Shown: positions 44,692 through 55,127 of the stretch, piece by piece
Numbering within the stretch: the first letter of the stretch is position 1
Layout: each line of letters starts with the position of its first letter
Notes under the pieces: generated by a model
Told to the model about the DNA's origin: nothing
What the model saw: only the letters and a program-made list of their open reading frames with translations
Databases searched by the model: none
Translations under genes and position numbers: made by a program
NCBI GenBank assembly: GCA_001939145.1
Contig: LSRX01000320.1
Span: 364,073-428,072, forward strand
Reading direction: 5' to 3'
Length of the DNA stretch: 64,000 bases
Origin: Symbiodinium microadriaticum
Lineage: Eukaryota; Sar; Dinophyceae; Suessiales; Symbiodiniaceae

Positions 44692-45247
44692 CTGGGAAGC
44701 TGGGGATAATCCCTAAGGCCCCAAGTTTGGGTCCAGAGACGTTGGGTTGGGGCTTCGGGGTCAGTCTGAAACACGGAAACAGCGATTTGCCAAGAGCCCA
44801 ATACCCCAGCCTTCAAAAACCCCCACAACCCTAAACCCGAAGCCCTCCTTACACCCTCAGACCCACAAACTCATGGACGAACACGAGAGGCATCATGCAA
44901 AGAGTGAACTAGACCCACCCAGGAGGGCCTGGGTTCACTTACAAGAGCTCCCTAAATAAACCTTAAACCCTAAACCCTAAACCCCTAAACCCTAAACTCT
45001 TCGAACACCTTCAAAGAGCCCGTATGGAACTCAACAAAGCCCCACAGTCAGAACCTTCAAAGGAAGCCAAAGAGCCCTCGGCAGCTGCAACACCCTTATA
45101 AATAGAGCCTTGCAGGTTGAGGGTTTAGGGTTTGAGGGTTTAGGGTTTGAGGGGTTTGAGGTTTGGGGTTTACGGGTTTGGGGTTTAGGGTTCAGGGTTC
45201 AGGGTTTGGGGTTTAGGGGCCCCTCTTTGGACGAGGCTCGCTCTGGC

Positions 45248-45296
45248 CGGGGTGCAGAGTGCCGTCGGCGCGGAAGATCTGGGCCGTCTTCCCGTC
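45248..45296 (-). CDS. Repeat-module exon 1b (QIFRADGTLHPG)
   Basis: 49 nt after CAGCAG. Reads DGKTAQIFRADGTLHP and ends in a split codon at a GC donor. Follows the exon at 45784-45677 in frame (ISHK-DGKTAQIFRAD). Confidence 0.6.
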
Positions 45297-45317
45297 CTGC
45301 TGGTGATCTGACGTTTT

Positions 45318-45420
45318 AGGGCCTTGGGTTTAGGGTTTAGGATTCAGGGCTTAGGGTTTTAGGGCCTTGGGTTTAGGGTTTAGGTTGGGTTTAGGGTTCA
45401 GAGATTTCGGGGTTGCACTG
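45318..45420 (+). repeat. Telomere-like array in intron
   Basis: TTTAGGG with variants, G strand on plus, between exons 1a and 1b. Another array with the same orientation is at 45108-45220. Confidence 0.85.
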
Positions 45421-45594
45421 TGAGCCCGGCTGAATTGGGCACCCTCGACGGTGAACCCTAGAAGTGAGCATTAAGCGCACGAAATCGAACGAACGCCCCC
45501 TAAACATCACGCCGGATCGCCCCCCAAAACCTGACACCTAGAGCCCTGAACTCTAAACTTTCAGCCCTAAACACTTAAACCCCAAACCCTAAAG

Positions 45595-45675
45595 GCAGGC
45601 AGGCAGGGAGGGAGGGAGGGAGGGAGGGGAGGGAGGGGAGGGAGGGAGCGGGAGGAAGGGAGGGAGGAAGGGAGT
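45595..45675 (+). repeat. GGGA tetranucleotide repeat
   Basis: GGCA then GGGA units with occasional GGAA, ending only a few bases from the 3' end of the exon at 45677. Confidence 0.9.
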
Positions 45676-45676
45676 C

Positions 45677-45784
45677 CTTGTGTGAGATGGAGAAGTGAGT
45701 GTCGTCAATCGCAGCCATTCTCCACTCCCCGAGCTGTATGAAGCGGTCTCCCATGGGAAGGTCATAGCAGGACCTCTTAGAGAC
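45677..45784 (-). CDS. Repeat-module exon 1a (FIQLGEWRMAAIDDTHFSISHK)
   Basis: 108 nt, phase 0 both sides, acceptor AGCCAG, GA donor (AAG then GACTCC). Reads VSKRSCYDLPMGDRFIQLGE and then WRMAAIDDTHFSISHK. The (L/F)G(E/K/N)(W/F)R(M/V/I)(A/G) and DxxH(F/L)(S/T) positions are shared with the exons at 43684 and 42063. Confidence 0.65.
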
Positions 45785-46329
45785 CTGGCTGTTGGGGTGG
45801 AGGGTTTTCGGAGTTTAGGCTTTTGACAGGTGTTAGGTTTACGGTTTAGATTTTAGGGCTTAGGGTTTTTAGGGTTTTGGGGAAAACCGAAGGAAGTGCT
45901 CCACCGAGCTTGCCTGCTGAAGGTTTCTAGTAGGCTTCATCCCAATGCACCCCACGCTCTAGATCCTCAGGCTTGACAGCGTAAAAGGCCGTCGTGAGAG
46001 AACAAAGCCGTAGGATTTAGGGGTTGGGGCTTAGGGCGTTTAGGCTGAGGTCTCGAGTGAAACAAGAGGCACGAAGACAGAATAGACATATTTCTTCAAG
46101 TTCTCTTATTAAGGCATACTTATCTCTTCCCTGGCCCTCAACACCCTACCCAAAACTCCCCACACCTAACACATGGACCCGCTTGGCTCTGGCAATTGAG
46201 TCGCTTTGCTGCACTCTACTCTACTTACTTTTTTTACCCTACTACTCTACTGCTCTTTTCTACTACTTCTACTATGCTACTGCTGTGCCACTCTACTTCT
46301 CGATCCACTATCTCTACAACTCAGTACGA

Positions 46330-46640
46330 CTATTAGTGATATCTATCCATCTATCAATCTATCTATCCATCTGCTTATGTAACTATCTAATTATCCATGT
46401 ATGTATCTATCTACCTATCTATACTCATATTTACATATGTATGTATATATATATATATATATATACATTTTACACTGTTACTATGACTATTGGCATTGCT
46501 GTTGCTAGCGCTATTCACATCCATGTTGCTATTGCTACTATCATTGTGGTTACTGTTTCTGTTACTAGTACTACCACCACTACTGCTACTATTGCTAGTA
46601 CTATAACTATAAATGATACAATTACGATTCACTACACTGC
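46330..46640 (+). repeat. CTAT/TATG/TA microsatellite and ACT/GCT-rich sequence
   Basis: ATCTATCC/CTAT units (46330-46430), TA run (46447-46464), then imperfect ACT/GCT/ATT words to about 46640. The 234-codon plus-strand frame across this region is low-complexity. Confidence 0.85.
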
Positions 46641-47021
46641 GCTACACTATGTTGTTCTCGGCCATTGTGGACAGCGGCTCGTCGGCTTCCGTCTGACACC
46701 ATGCCGTGATGGGATTACTGAGGCTTGAGGGTTCAAGCGTTTCGGTGTTTTCGAGCGCCAAGCTTGTAGTTTGGGTTTATACAAGAGTCAGGTTAAAAAC
46801 GGATTCCGTGGCAAAGCCATGTGTACCGAACTGTACGACGAGCATTCCCAAACAAAATAGCAAGAACACCGAACCACAACAACGCCTCAACGAGTGAACT
46901 CTACGAATATGGGGGGCCTTCATACCAAGAGTAGAGTGTTGAGTTAGATTCTACGATGCATGTAACAAGGAAACCTAGACAAGCAAGGCCTTAGTTAAAA
47001 GTATTCTGGCTCCCACATTAC

Positions 47022-47063
47022 CCAGCCGTCCCCCGTCCTTCTGCTTCTCAATGATGACGATTC
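47022..47063 (-). CDS. Glycine-rich domain exon 12, terminal strand (GIVIIEKQ)
   Basis: 42 nt, phase 1 both sides, acceptor ACCCAG, donor GTAATG. Reads IVIIEKQKDGGRL after a split Gly. GIVII is the usual end of this domain in bacterial and phage proteins. Paralogue of the exon at 59980. Confidence 0.7.
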
Positions 47064-47342
47064 CTGGGTTGCCGCGAGTTCGGGCTGGGGGCTTGGCGGT
47101 GTAAGGCTCCGGGGACTCGATCTAGGCAAGGGGAAGTCTGCAGAACACGAAGCCCCACACCCGGAAGCCAAACTACACCACTTGTACTTCACAGGACCTT
47201 TCAACAATCCTAACAAGTTCGGGCGAAGCGTCAACCCAACACATAAGGGGACAAGTTCAACACGAAAACGAGAAGAGAAGCAACGAGCCGCTGAACGCAC
47301 CCAGAATACAAATCCACGGCGGAGGGTTCATGCCTTCAGGCT

Positions 47343-47475
47343 GCTTAGGGGGTTAGGGTTTAGGGATTTAGGGTTTAGGGATTTAGGGTTTAGGGATTTA
47401 GGGATTTGGGGATTTAGGGTTTAGGGTTTAGGGGTCTATGGGTTTAGGGGTTTAGGGGTTTAGGGGTTTAGGGAT
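47343..47475 (+). repeat. Telomere-like array with TTTAGGGA octamers
   Basis: Units alternate GGGTTTAGGGATTTA and GGGGTTTA. It lies upstream (minus-strand sense) of the exon at 47063. Another array is at 47640-47760. Confidence 0.9.
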
Positions 47476-48092
47476 TGGATGCAACTTACACGGATGCCTC
47501 ACCTTTCGACCCGCCGTGCATAAGCATAGACCCTCAACCCTCAAGTAAACCCCAAACCCTGACCCGAAACCCCAACCCCTGAACCCCAAAGCCTTCCAAA
47601 GCGTGACATCCTGGAGTGCTGGATGATCAGAGGGAGGAGTTCTGGGTTTAGGGGTGGGGGTTTAGGGTTGAAGGTTGAGTGTTTTAGGGTTTAGGGTTTA
47701 GGGCTTAGGCTAGGGCGTAGGGTTTAGGGTTGAAGGTTTAGGGTTCAGGGTTGGGGGTTCGCTTCTCCAGGACGTCGAGGACGATGTCAAAGGGGAGGTT
47801 CAGACAACAAGGAAGCCCAACATAGACCAGTAGGTCAGTAGGAAGGACCCAACCGTTCAAAAAAGCCCGGCATCCTGGAACGCCTCTCACGAGCTTCTCA
47901 ACATGTGAGTCCGAGCCCCGGTGCCTTCTAGGGTTTAGGGCCCACCTGGACCTTCTAAACACCTTCCTTTTTAGGGTTCCCGATTATGACTTAAGGAAAA
48001 GGCCTTAAAGACCTGGGTTATTTAGGCTCCCGGTGGGACTTGGGCCCCGGGGCCCGGCTTTGGGATCCAAAAGTCAGCTGCGGTGCCCTTGC

Positions 48093-48164
48093 CACCGTTG
48101 CCACCCTTTCCCCCGCTGCCGCTGGTCGTGGAGCCACCGCCACCACCGGAGCCCTTGCCGTCCT
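48093..48164 (-). CDS. Glycine-rich domain exon 11
   Basis: 72 nt, phase 1 both sides, acceptor CATCAG, GC donor GCAAGG. Reads DGKGSGGGGGSTTSGSGGKG and ends GNG. Paralogue of the exon at 60921 (GGSTPHHHGGKGGNGG). Confidence 0.7.
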
Positions 48165-48468
48165 CTGATGCTTGGTCTAAGCTATGTAGGCCGGTGTCAG
48201 GGGCTTGTCTCGGAGTTTCGAAAGGAGGTCTCGGGGTTCGTCTTTCTTTTGCGAAAAAGGTTGCAGACAATGCCCTGAGAAAAGGTGGCAAAAATCTCCG
48301 AACCACAAGAGTATCCCAGCACACCACAACTCCCCCTACACTACCGAAAGACCTGCACCAACAAGAAGAAACCTACGAAACCTAAACCCGAAAACCTTGA
48401 AGTTAACCTGGATGCACAACACACCTCAATGCACGAAACCAAACAAAGAGGGTCCTCGCCGTGTGCTC

Positions 48469-48519
48469 CTGGATTCTTCCCTCCGGGTGTGCCGCAGTCT
48501 CCGCCGCCGCCTTCCCCAC
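48469..48519 (-). CDS. Glycine-rich domain exon 10 (CGTPGGKNPG)
   Basis: 51 nt, phase 1 both sides, GA donor (CAG then GAGCAC). Reads GEGGGGDCGTPGGKNP. Its acceptor CCCAG starts one base after the end of a family C MITE-like element. Paralogue of the exon at 62956, which has a GT donor at the same place. Confidence 0.7.
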
Positions 48520-48525
48520 CTGGGA

Positions 48526-48631
48526 CTTGGAGGTAGTTATATACAAATGTGGTTATAAGTAGGGTAACTATACTTATAACCTATATTAGGGGACTTATAA
48601 CCCCACTTATAACTACCCATGAACCTCCAAG
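48526..48631. mobile_element. MITE-like element, family C, 106 bp
   Basis: Ends CTTGGAGG... and ...AACTACCCATGAACCTCCAAG, with the family core GGTAACTATACTTATAACC. The left arm has lost TTCATGGG. It forms the very 3' end of the intron before the exon at 48519. Confidence 0.75.
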
Positions 48632-49014
48632 GAGGGTTGTTGGCTTGAGGGTGTTTGTTTGCAGTAGATCCACAGGTATTTGCGACCGCCGTGCACCGCC
48701 CAGAGGCCCATAGTGCTATGGTACAATTTAGGGCCGTACAGAAACCCAAAAGGACCCAAAAAAAGAACCCTAGAACCCTAAAGCCAACCCCAAGCAAAAC
48801 CCGCACTTACAGCTGGAATGCAAACCCGATAGCCTGACCTATCCTGTTGGACTTTGATCATAAGACTGATAGCCATAGTACGGCAGTTCCTTCTGTAATT
48901 GATACTGATACCTGTACGAGTACCAATACTAATACAAACACCAATACCAAGAACGATAATCTTAATCAACCGACACTATCGCTAATGCTAATACTCATAC
49001 TCATATTAGTACTG

Positions 49015-49110
49015 TTGGAAATATTAGTACAAACAATAATAATAATAATACTAATAATAATAGTAATAATAATAATAACAATAACAATAACAATAACAAT
49101 AATAACCAAG
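49015..49110 (+). repeat. ATA/ACA-rich microsatellite
   Basis: AATAAT, AATAAC and ACTAAT units; Ile/Thr open frames are repeat translations. Confidence 0.85.
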
Positions 49111-49187
49111 ACGATCAATACTACTCAACAAACGTACAATACTAATACTAATCGGGAAAAGCCCTCGGAGCAAGCTCCTGCCTTCTC

Positions 49188-49267
49188 CCCCGGAGGAGCA
49201 CTTTGGATTGTGGGAACCACCCCCGCCGCCAGCCGCATAGAAGTCGCACGTTCCGAGGATGCAGATC
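49188..49267 (-). CDS. Glycine-rich domain exon 9 (ICILGTCDFYAAGGGGG)
   Basis: 80 nt, phase 2 in, phase 1 out, acceptor CTAAG, GA donor (GGGG then GAGAAGG). Reads ICILGTCDFYAAGGGGGSHN and then PKCSSG. Paralogue of the exon at 63958, which has GTAAGG at the same position. Confidence 0.7.
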
Positions 49268-49775
49268 CTTAGGCGGTTCGGGCTTGGGGCGAGGGTGGTA
49301 GGGTTTAGGGCTTAGGGTTTAGGATTAGGGGGTTGAGGGCTTCTGGCATGACTTTTAGCACGGAAACCTCTGCTTTTCTGGTGAATCTTTGTGGACTAGG
49401 CCTGAAGTTCAGGCTGTAGGATTCAGGGCCGCAGGTCGATGGTCTTGTTGCTCAGGGTGTTTAGGGTCCTCTGGTGTGCGGTCTGGGGTTTGGGCTGTTC
49501 AGGTGTTTAGGGTTTAGGGTATTGACTGGCTTGAAGTTTAGGGCTGGGCTGAATTTTCTGGGAGGAGCGTTGCAGCCAAGATTCTCTTTGCCCTTTCCTT
49601 GGTTGCTCCGTCGGAGTGAAGGAACCCAAGGTGACTGAAGATGCACGGTTGAAAGTAGCGGCTTACACCGCAAACCCTAAACCCTAAACCGTAAACCCTA
49701 AACCCTAAACCCTAAACCACCCTCAACCTACCATCATGACCACTAACGCGCTCCCAAAGACCCGAATCCTTGAAC

Positions 49776-49842
49776 CTGGACAGAACATCCCAGCCGCCGC
49801 CATCGCCGCAGTGGCTGCTAGTGCCAGATTCACCGACCTCAC
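49776..49842 (-). CDS. Glycine-rich domain exon 8
   Basis: 67 nt, phase 1 in, phase 2 out, acceptor CCCCAG, donor GTTCAA. Reads EVGESGTSSHCGDGGGWDVL and ends SR with a split codon shared with the exon at 49267. Confidence 0.6.
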
Positions 49843-49871
49843 CTGGGGTTCAAGGCCCTTCGGGCTTAGGT

Positions 49872-49979
49872 TACGGCTGATGGTATAAATCCTGCATTAC
49901 CGATAATAGGGAATGTACCCAAAATTCCCATAATGCTTAGGGTCCTTAAAGTAATGCAGGATCTATATCATCAACAGTA
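49872..49979. mobile_element. MITE-like element, family A, 108 bp
   Basis: TACGGCTGATGGTATAAATC / GATCTATATCATCAACAGTA ends. Located in the intron about 30 bp from the exon at 49842. Confidence 0.75.
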
Positions 49980-50010
49980 GGTGCACATTTCTGGATGAAC
50001 TTACATGTGG

Positions 50011-50108
50011 GTAGATTCTCTAAATTAGGGTCATTTTGGGGGTCCTTTTTTATAGGGGTGCCGTACTATGTTGGGGACCTAAAGGGGGACCCTAATTTAG
50101 AGAACTAC
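50011..50108. mobile_element. MITE-like element, family B, 98 bp
   Basis: GTAGATTCTCTAAATTAGGG / CCCTAATTTAGAGAACTAC ends. Only 31 bp from the family A copy, in the same intron. Internal sequence is the reverse complement of the 38103 copy. Confidence 0.75.
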
Positions 50109-50418
50109 CCATGTAGCCACGACTCCTGCGAGAGTTCCACATCGCGCTAACCCCTGAACAAGAAGCCGCACTGCCTACCGCCGCCCGCCTTCTGGGCCTC
50201 GGGCCATGGAACGGTTTAGGGCTCAGGGTTTGGGCTTTAGGGCTTTCAACATCACGGCATGAAAAGGAAGAACCCATGGTTGGAGTTTTGGAATGCCCTT
50301 ACGGACATCCCAGAAATCCTCTGTCTGTGACCCCACCGCCCTTGATGTCTATCTGTTCTGGTGAGCGCTCATAAGATCGATTCCGACAGGGGTTTCAACA
50401 AAAGGCCCCATCTCTCAC

Positions 50419-50451
50419 CTGCGCCACCTCCTCCTCCAGCATTCCAGGTGC
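50419..50451 (-). CDS. Glycine-rich domain exon 7, microexon
   Basis: 33 nt, phase 1 both sides, acceptor CTCCAG, donor GTGAGA. Reads TWNAGGGGGA between split Gly codons. Confidence 0.65.
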
Positions 50452-51221
50452 CTGGAGCAGGCGTGGGCGTGGATACGGGCTGTGAGGGACTTTTTGTGGA
50501 CCTGTTTGGTTATTTAAGGAATCTACAACAAGGGTCTAAGAAGATTTCATAGATGATCTTTTTGTAAAGCGTCTAGCTCAAGGCTTACGATTGACTGCTT
50601 GAGGATGTCAGGGCTTGGGGGTTAGGGTTAGGCTGAGGATGTTTAGAGTTAGACATGCTTAGTAAAATTCAGTCGTTTATGTGGGTTTTGGGCGATCAAA
50701 CTTACATGAAGGTCTCCGGATAGTTGTACGAATGCCAGGGTTGGGGTTGGAACTCGTTACAACCGTAGCTACAAACCCTAAACCCTAAACCCAAAAGCAC
50801 GCCGAGACTCAAGGAAACCACGAACCTGCTTCCACGACCCCCTCACCCCGAATCCAGGGGCCTCACACGTAAAGGTCCTACATAAGAATCCCGAAGCCCT
50901 GAAACCCAAACCCCTAAATTGAAAGCTCTAGACCCCCAGACTCGAAACCGAAACCCGACCACCCAACTCGACACTGTAGATCCTCGCGCCCGGACAAGCC
51001 TCGAAGCTGCAAAATGGATTACCTTACTATAGGGGCCCAAATAATTAGAATGGGGAATAAGGAATGCCCAAAGTAGTATTGGTAAGGAAAAATAGTTAGG
51101 CTCCTAGACCACACTACTTTATGACGGAAACAATCCGGAAACCCCCAAACCCGACAAACCTGACCTATAGAACTTCAAGTACCCTTTCAGAACCTGACCG
51201 TGGCCTTTGGTGCCAGATCCT

Positions 51222-51366
51222 AAATCCTAAATCCTAAACCCTAAATCCTAAACCCTAAACCCTAAATCCTAAACCCTAAACCCTAAATCCTAAACCCTAA
51301 ACCCTAAATGCTAAACCCTAAACCCTAAATCCTAAACCCTAAACCCTAAATGCTAAATCCTAAACC
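51222..51366 (-). repeat. 21-bp repeat of telomere-like heptamers (CCCTAAA, CCCTAAA, TCCTAAA)
   Basis: Groups of two CCCTAAA and one TCCTAAA recur with period 21 over about 145 bp, with an occasional TGCTAAA. It is a short higher-order arrangement. Confidence 0.85.
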
Positions 51367-51428
51367 CTGCTTAATTCCTCAACCCACCAAAGTGTCTCTC
51401 AGAACCCCTTTCCCCTGGCCTTCGGTGC

Positions 51429-51483
51429 CAGATCCACCCTTATGTCCGAAGCCGAACTTCCCGGACTTCCCCGATTGCGACGT
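51429..51483 (-). CDS. Glycine-rich domain exon 6
   Basis: 55 nt, phase 0 in, phase 1 out, acceptor GTGCAG, GC donor. Reads TSQSGKSGKFGFGHKGGS. Start could instead be the AAG six codons on. Confidence 0.55.
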
Positions 51484-51529
51484 CTGCACGGCCTGTCGAA
51501 GAAGGACTTCGATGTTTGTTGTGGGGTTT

Positions 51530-52080
51530 AAGCTTTAGGGTCTTTGGGTTTAGGATTGAAGGTTCATGGTTTAGGGTTTAGGGTTGAAGGTTTAGGGTTG
51601 AAGGTTCAGGGCTCGGGGTTTAGGGTTTAGGGTTGAAGGTTCAGGGTTTCGGGTTTAGGGTTTAGGGTTGGTTCATCTTTCAGGGTTTTAGGGTTGAAGG
51701 TTTGGGGTCCACCTGGAGCTTAGGGCTAGGAATGGTGGGTCTGAGCTTTGGGACCTTGGGATTTAGGGTTGCAGGTTTAGGTTCCCTAAACCCTAGTTTG
51801 GGGTTTAGGGTTTAGGGCTTAGGGCTTGGGGGTTTGGGGTTTGGGGTTTTGGGGTTTTGGGGTTTCTTGTTGGGGTTTAGCGTCAAGTCTGGCTGAAAGG
51901 GCTTCACCCTGAGCCCTGCACCCCAGGCCCAAAAGAAGCCAACCATGGGACCCCAGGCCCTTGAACCCTATAACCCTAAGACCCTACGCCCTAGAACCTT
52001 AGAACGAACCCTATAACCCTAAGACCCTAAGCCCTAGAATCTTACAACCTTAGGGTTTAGAGTTTAGGGTTTAGGGTTTA
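51530..52080. repeat. Telomere-like arrays, G strand then C strand
   Basis: TTTAGGG/TTGAAGG variants at 51530-51700, G-rich variants to 51890, C-strand CCCTAAG/CCCTATA at 51960-52020, then back to G strand at 52045-52080. All within one intron. Confidence 0.8.
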
Positions 52081-52579
52081 AGCCTAACCTGCCTCGACAA
52101 GAGCTGATCCTCCTGTGGTGGTGTGGCGCTATTCAACTCGCACAGGCTGTGGAAAGTCATCCCTGTTGCTACGGCCTTCCCACCCCCGAAAACATAGCGC
52201 TCGAACCGCTAAGTCTAAGTATCATGACAACAGGAACAAGATCACCAGCATCACGTCTAACCGCCAGTAGCATTCGTTACAAGAGCAGCAGCAGTGCCAG
52301 ACGCCAGCTTCGCCCGTGACCCTTCAGACGGTGTCTATCAGACGCTTAACTCCCTAGCCCTAGCCCGTCAGGAAGCAATTATATTCTAACAAGATTAAGT
52401 TGTTCATGCTGCGTATGATGGTGGCTATCGCCATGGCACAGTTGTGAACACAGACGTAGCTACTGCAGACATCATGGCGCATGAACGTGATGAGGATTTT
52501 GTTTAGGACTGAGGCTATGACATCAATGTAGCGAAACCCTTCAACTGACATCGAATGGGTGACAACAACCTCTTCGGGC

Positions 52580-52633
52580 CTTCCCACCTTTTTTGCCATA
52601 CTTGCCGCCTCCGCCGCTTCCTCCATCGTAGCC
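52580..52633 (-). CDS. Glycine-rich domain exon 5
   Basis: 54 nt, phase 0 both sides, acceptor GGACAG, GC donor (AAG then GCCCGA). Reads GYDGGSGGGGKYGKKGGK. Confidence 0.6.
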
Positions 52634-53318
52634 CTGTCCGCAGACATGGTCCGACGGTCTACTTAGGCCTTATCAAGTTGGGGTACTCCTTACAGTCACA
52701 GTCTTTGCATTTTGTTCCATGAGTGGCTTTGCACTCTGGTCTTTTCGGGGAGCAGGGACTTCCTGGGTTTGTGGCGTGGAGTGGCCCGGGCCAGCAAACA
52801 CGACGAGACCCTGAACGCCATGTCCTAGGTCCTTAAGCCTGCACAGGAGTTTCAGAATAAGAATGAGCATGCTACGGACTCACAAAAACCGCCGATGGTA
52901 CACAAGGTAGCCAGGATTTAGGGCCATTTAGGGTTTGGGCAAGGCAAGGCGCCTTCGAAGAAGGGCAAAGCTTTCCAGCAAGTTCAGTGCGAGTGCAGGT
53001 GTCAGGACAGTGTGCATAGTTTAATTAGGCGTGTCTCAAGAGTTCTAACTTGAGCAGGTGCCCGATGCATTGCCTCTGGGCTCGAAGAAAGTATGAGTGC
53101 TCAAGGTCGCCAATCCACAGGCGGCTACGCCTACACCAGAAGTCTACATCCCCCCTTCACCCTTGCATTCTTGATACGGTGGAGACCAACACTCCAGAAG
53201 AAGAACCCCACTGGTTGTCGCACCGTAAAGATCCAACCCGAACCCCCCAAACCCAGACTGTCATTACCTCTAGACTGTGAACAGCCACCACTAGCTTCCG
53301 CGCCTTCTTCTGATGGTC

Positions 53319-53345
53319 GCTACCTCCGCCACCACCACCCTTGGC
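53319..53345 (-). CDS. Glycine-rich domain exon 4, 27-nt microexon
   Basis: Reads AKGGGGGGS between ACCAAG and a GA donor (AGC then GACCAT). An alternative GT donor inside the last codons would give 22 nt. Joined to exon 3 it gives FGELVA-AKGGGGG, the usual order in this domain. Confidence 0.5.
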
Positions 53346-53689
53346 CTTGGTGCGGGGTTTTTGTTGGGAATGCTAGGCTTTAAAGCTTGTGGGCTTTAGG
53401 GCTCCCAGGAATTCGGGTTTCAAACCTATGGCTCCGGGCCGCAGACCTCCGAGCCATGTTGCTGCTGCGATGCTGGTCCCATAAGGGTTTAGGGTTTAGG
53501 GCTTGCATGGTTTGTTGAGGGTTTCTTTGCCGCACTATGTTGGCACTGTGGCGAAGTATTGTGGATTTAGAGTCTGGGGCGTCAGCGGAAACGCTCCTCG
53601 GATTTACTTGCCATGGGCCCGCTCGCTAGAAGGGTCACACAATGAGTAGGCCCGTAACGAATAAGGTTTTCCACAAGAGCCAGCTCACG

Positions 53690-53960
53690 ACGACGACCAG
53701 TTCTACTGCAACTACCACTACCATTTCCACCTAATTACCACTAGCATTACCACGACCACCCCACTATCCGTATCGCTACCGCTGCAGCGACCGCTACCAC
53801 TACCACTACCACTGTTACACTACTACTGCTGCCGCTCCCGCTACCACTACCGTGACCAGCACTACAACTCCCTGTATCCACCTAGCATTTACCGGACCTA
53901 CCTACCTGCTTAGCTACCCACCCTGCATGCCTGCCTGCCTGCCTACTACTGCATGTTCAT
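53690..53960 (+). repeat. ACC/ACT-rich imperfect microsatellite and CCTG/CTAC units
   Basis: Imperfect CTACCACTA and GACCACC words, followed by CCTACCTG and GCCTGCCT units near 53900-53945. Confidence 0.8.
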
Positions 53961-53964
53961 GCTT

Positions 53965-54170
53965 ACGATGACGATGATGATAAGGATATGACGATGCCGA
54001 TGCCGATGGTGAGAGGGAACAGGCTGAAACAGGAGAATGCTTCAATTTGGCCGAACTGCTGCCGTGATGATGGTGATGATGGTGATGATGATGACGACGA
54101 CGACCATGACGATGACGATGACCATGACGACGACGAAAATGATGATGATGATGATGATGATGAATGCAAG
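53965..54170 (+). repeat. GAT/GAC microsatellite next to exon 3
   Basis: GATGAT, GACGAC and GATGAC runs; Asp/Met/His open frames are repeat translations. The run ends about 8 bp from the exon at 54178. Confidence 0.9.
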
Positions 54171-54177
54171 CCCAAGC

Positions 54178-54323
54178 GGCCACCAACTCGCCGAACTTCG
54201 AATTTTTGCCGGCCTTGCCGTCCCCTCCGCCAGCACTACCACCGGCGCCGCCGGCACCCACCTTGATGGTGTAGGGGGTGCCTTTGGTGACCTGCACACA
54301 GAGCCGCAGAGGGTTTGCCGATG
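54178..54323 (-). CDS. Glycine-rich domain exon 3 (VTKGTPYTIKVGAGGAGG)
   Basis: 146 nt, the longest exon of the domain. Acceptor GTTTAG, phase 1 in, phase 0 out at a GC donor. Reads SANPLRLCVQVTKGTPYTIK, then VGAGGAGGSAGGGDG and NSKFGELVA. A segment of the form V(T)xGxxYTIxVGAGGxGG...SxFG is the central signature of the phage-tail/bacterial glycine-rich domain, so this exon anchors the identification. Confidence 0.75.
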
Positions 54324-54402
54324 CTAAACTCAGAACATCGGGCAGGTAGGGCTTCATGGCTTTGCATTCCCCGCCCGGCTGAGCGCGAAAGAGAGGGGGA
54401 GG

Positions 54403-54807
54403 GAGAGAGAGAGAGAGAGAGAGAGAGACGGAATCAGCATGTTACTTTGGACGGCTCCAAGCCGAACACAGTACGGTGACCGACCACCAGAATCATTCAC
54501 AGACCGCAAAGCTCGAGTTTGCAAAGTTGACAAATGGATTTTGAGGCAACAAGATGTGGTGGGACATCACAAAAGTACAGTAACAACCGAGTAAACAGAG
54601 TGTGCTGTAAAGATCTTTAGAGCAAGTATAGTTGGTAAGGGGTGCCTACTTACTTACTTTCCTTCTTTCTTCCTTTACTTACTTTATTGCACTTAACTTA
54701 ACTTTACTTTACTTACTAATCTACTTGCGCACTTACTTACTTGCTTGCTTACTTATTATTCTTATTACTTACTTACCTACTTGCTTACTTACTTGCAAAA
54801 TTTCTCG

Positions 54808-54890
<83 letters not shown>
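54403..54890 (+). repeat. GA run, TTAC/TTGC repeats and a CTA run
   Basis: GA dinucleotides at 54403-54428, a unique stretch, imperfect TTAC/CTTA tetranucleotides at 54645-54797, and an uninterrupted CTA run at 54808-54890. All lie in the intron between exons 2 and 3. Confidence 0.95.
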
Positions 54891-54892
<2 letters not shown>

Positions 54893-55127
54893 CACCACCC
54901 TACTGCTCCTGCTACTGCTGCAGCTGCTGCTTCTGCTTCTGCTCTCCGGAGCAAGATTCCCACAATCAGCCGCAGCCGTAAACCCTTCACAACACCTGAC
55001 CCTAACTCACCCCAAACATGTGAGCCTCCGTGCTCTTACCCCGGCTTGGGCCGCAAATCCTATAAATCACCCGAGTCGAGGCCTTCTAGGGTCTAGATTC
55101 ACACGACGGTTGGAAACTCGTGCTCTT

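Noticed and set aside
47738..48327. Minus-strand frames of 74 and 101 codons as stand-alone genes
   Set aside because: Only 48093-48164 is supported as an exon by its paralogue; the rest is intron and telomere-like sequence.
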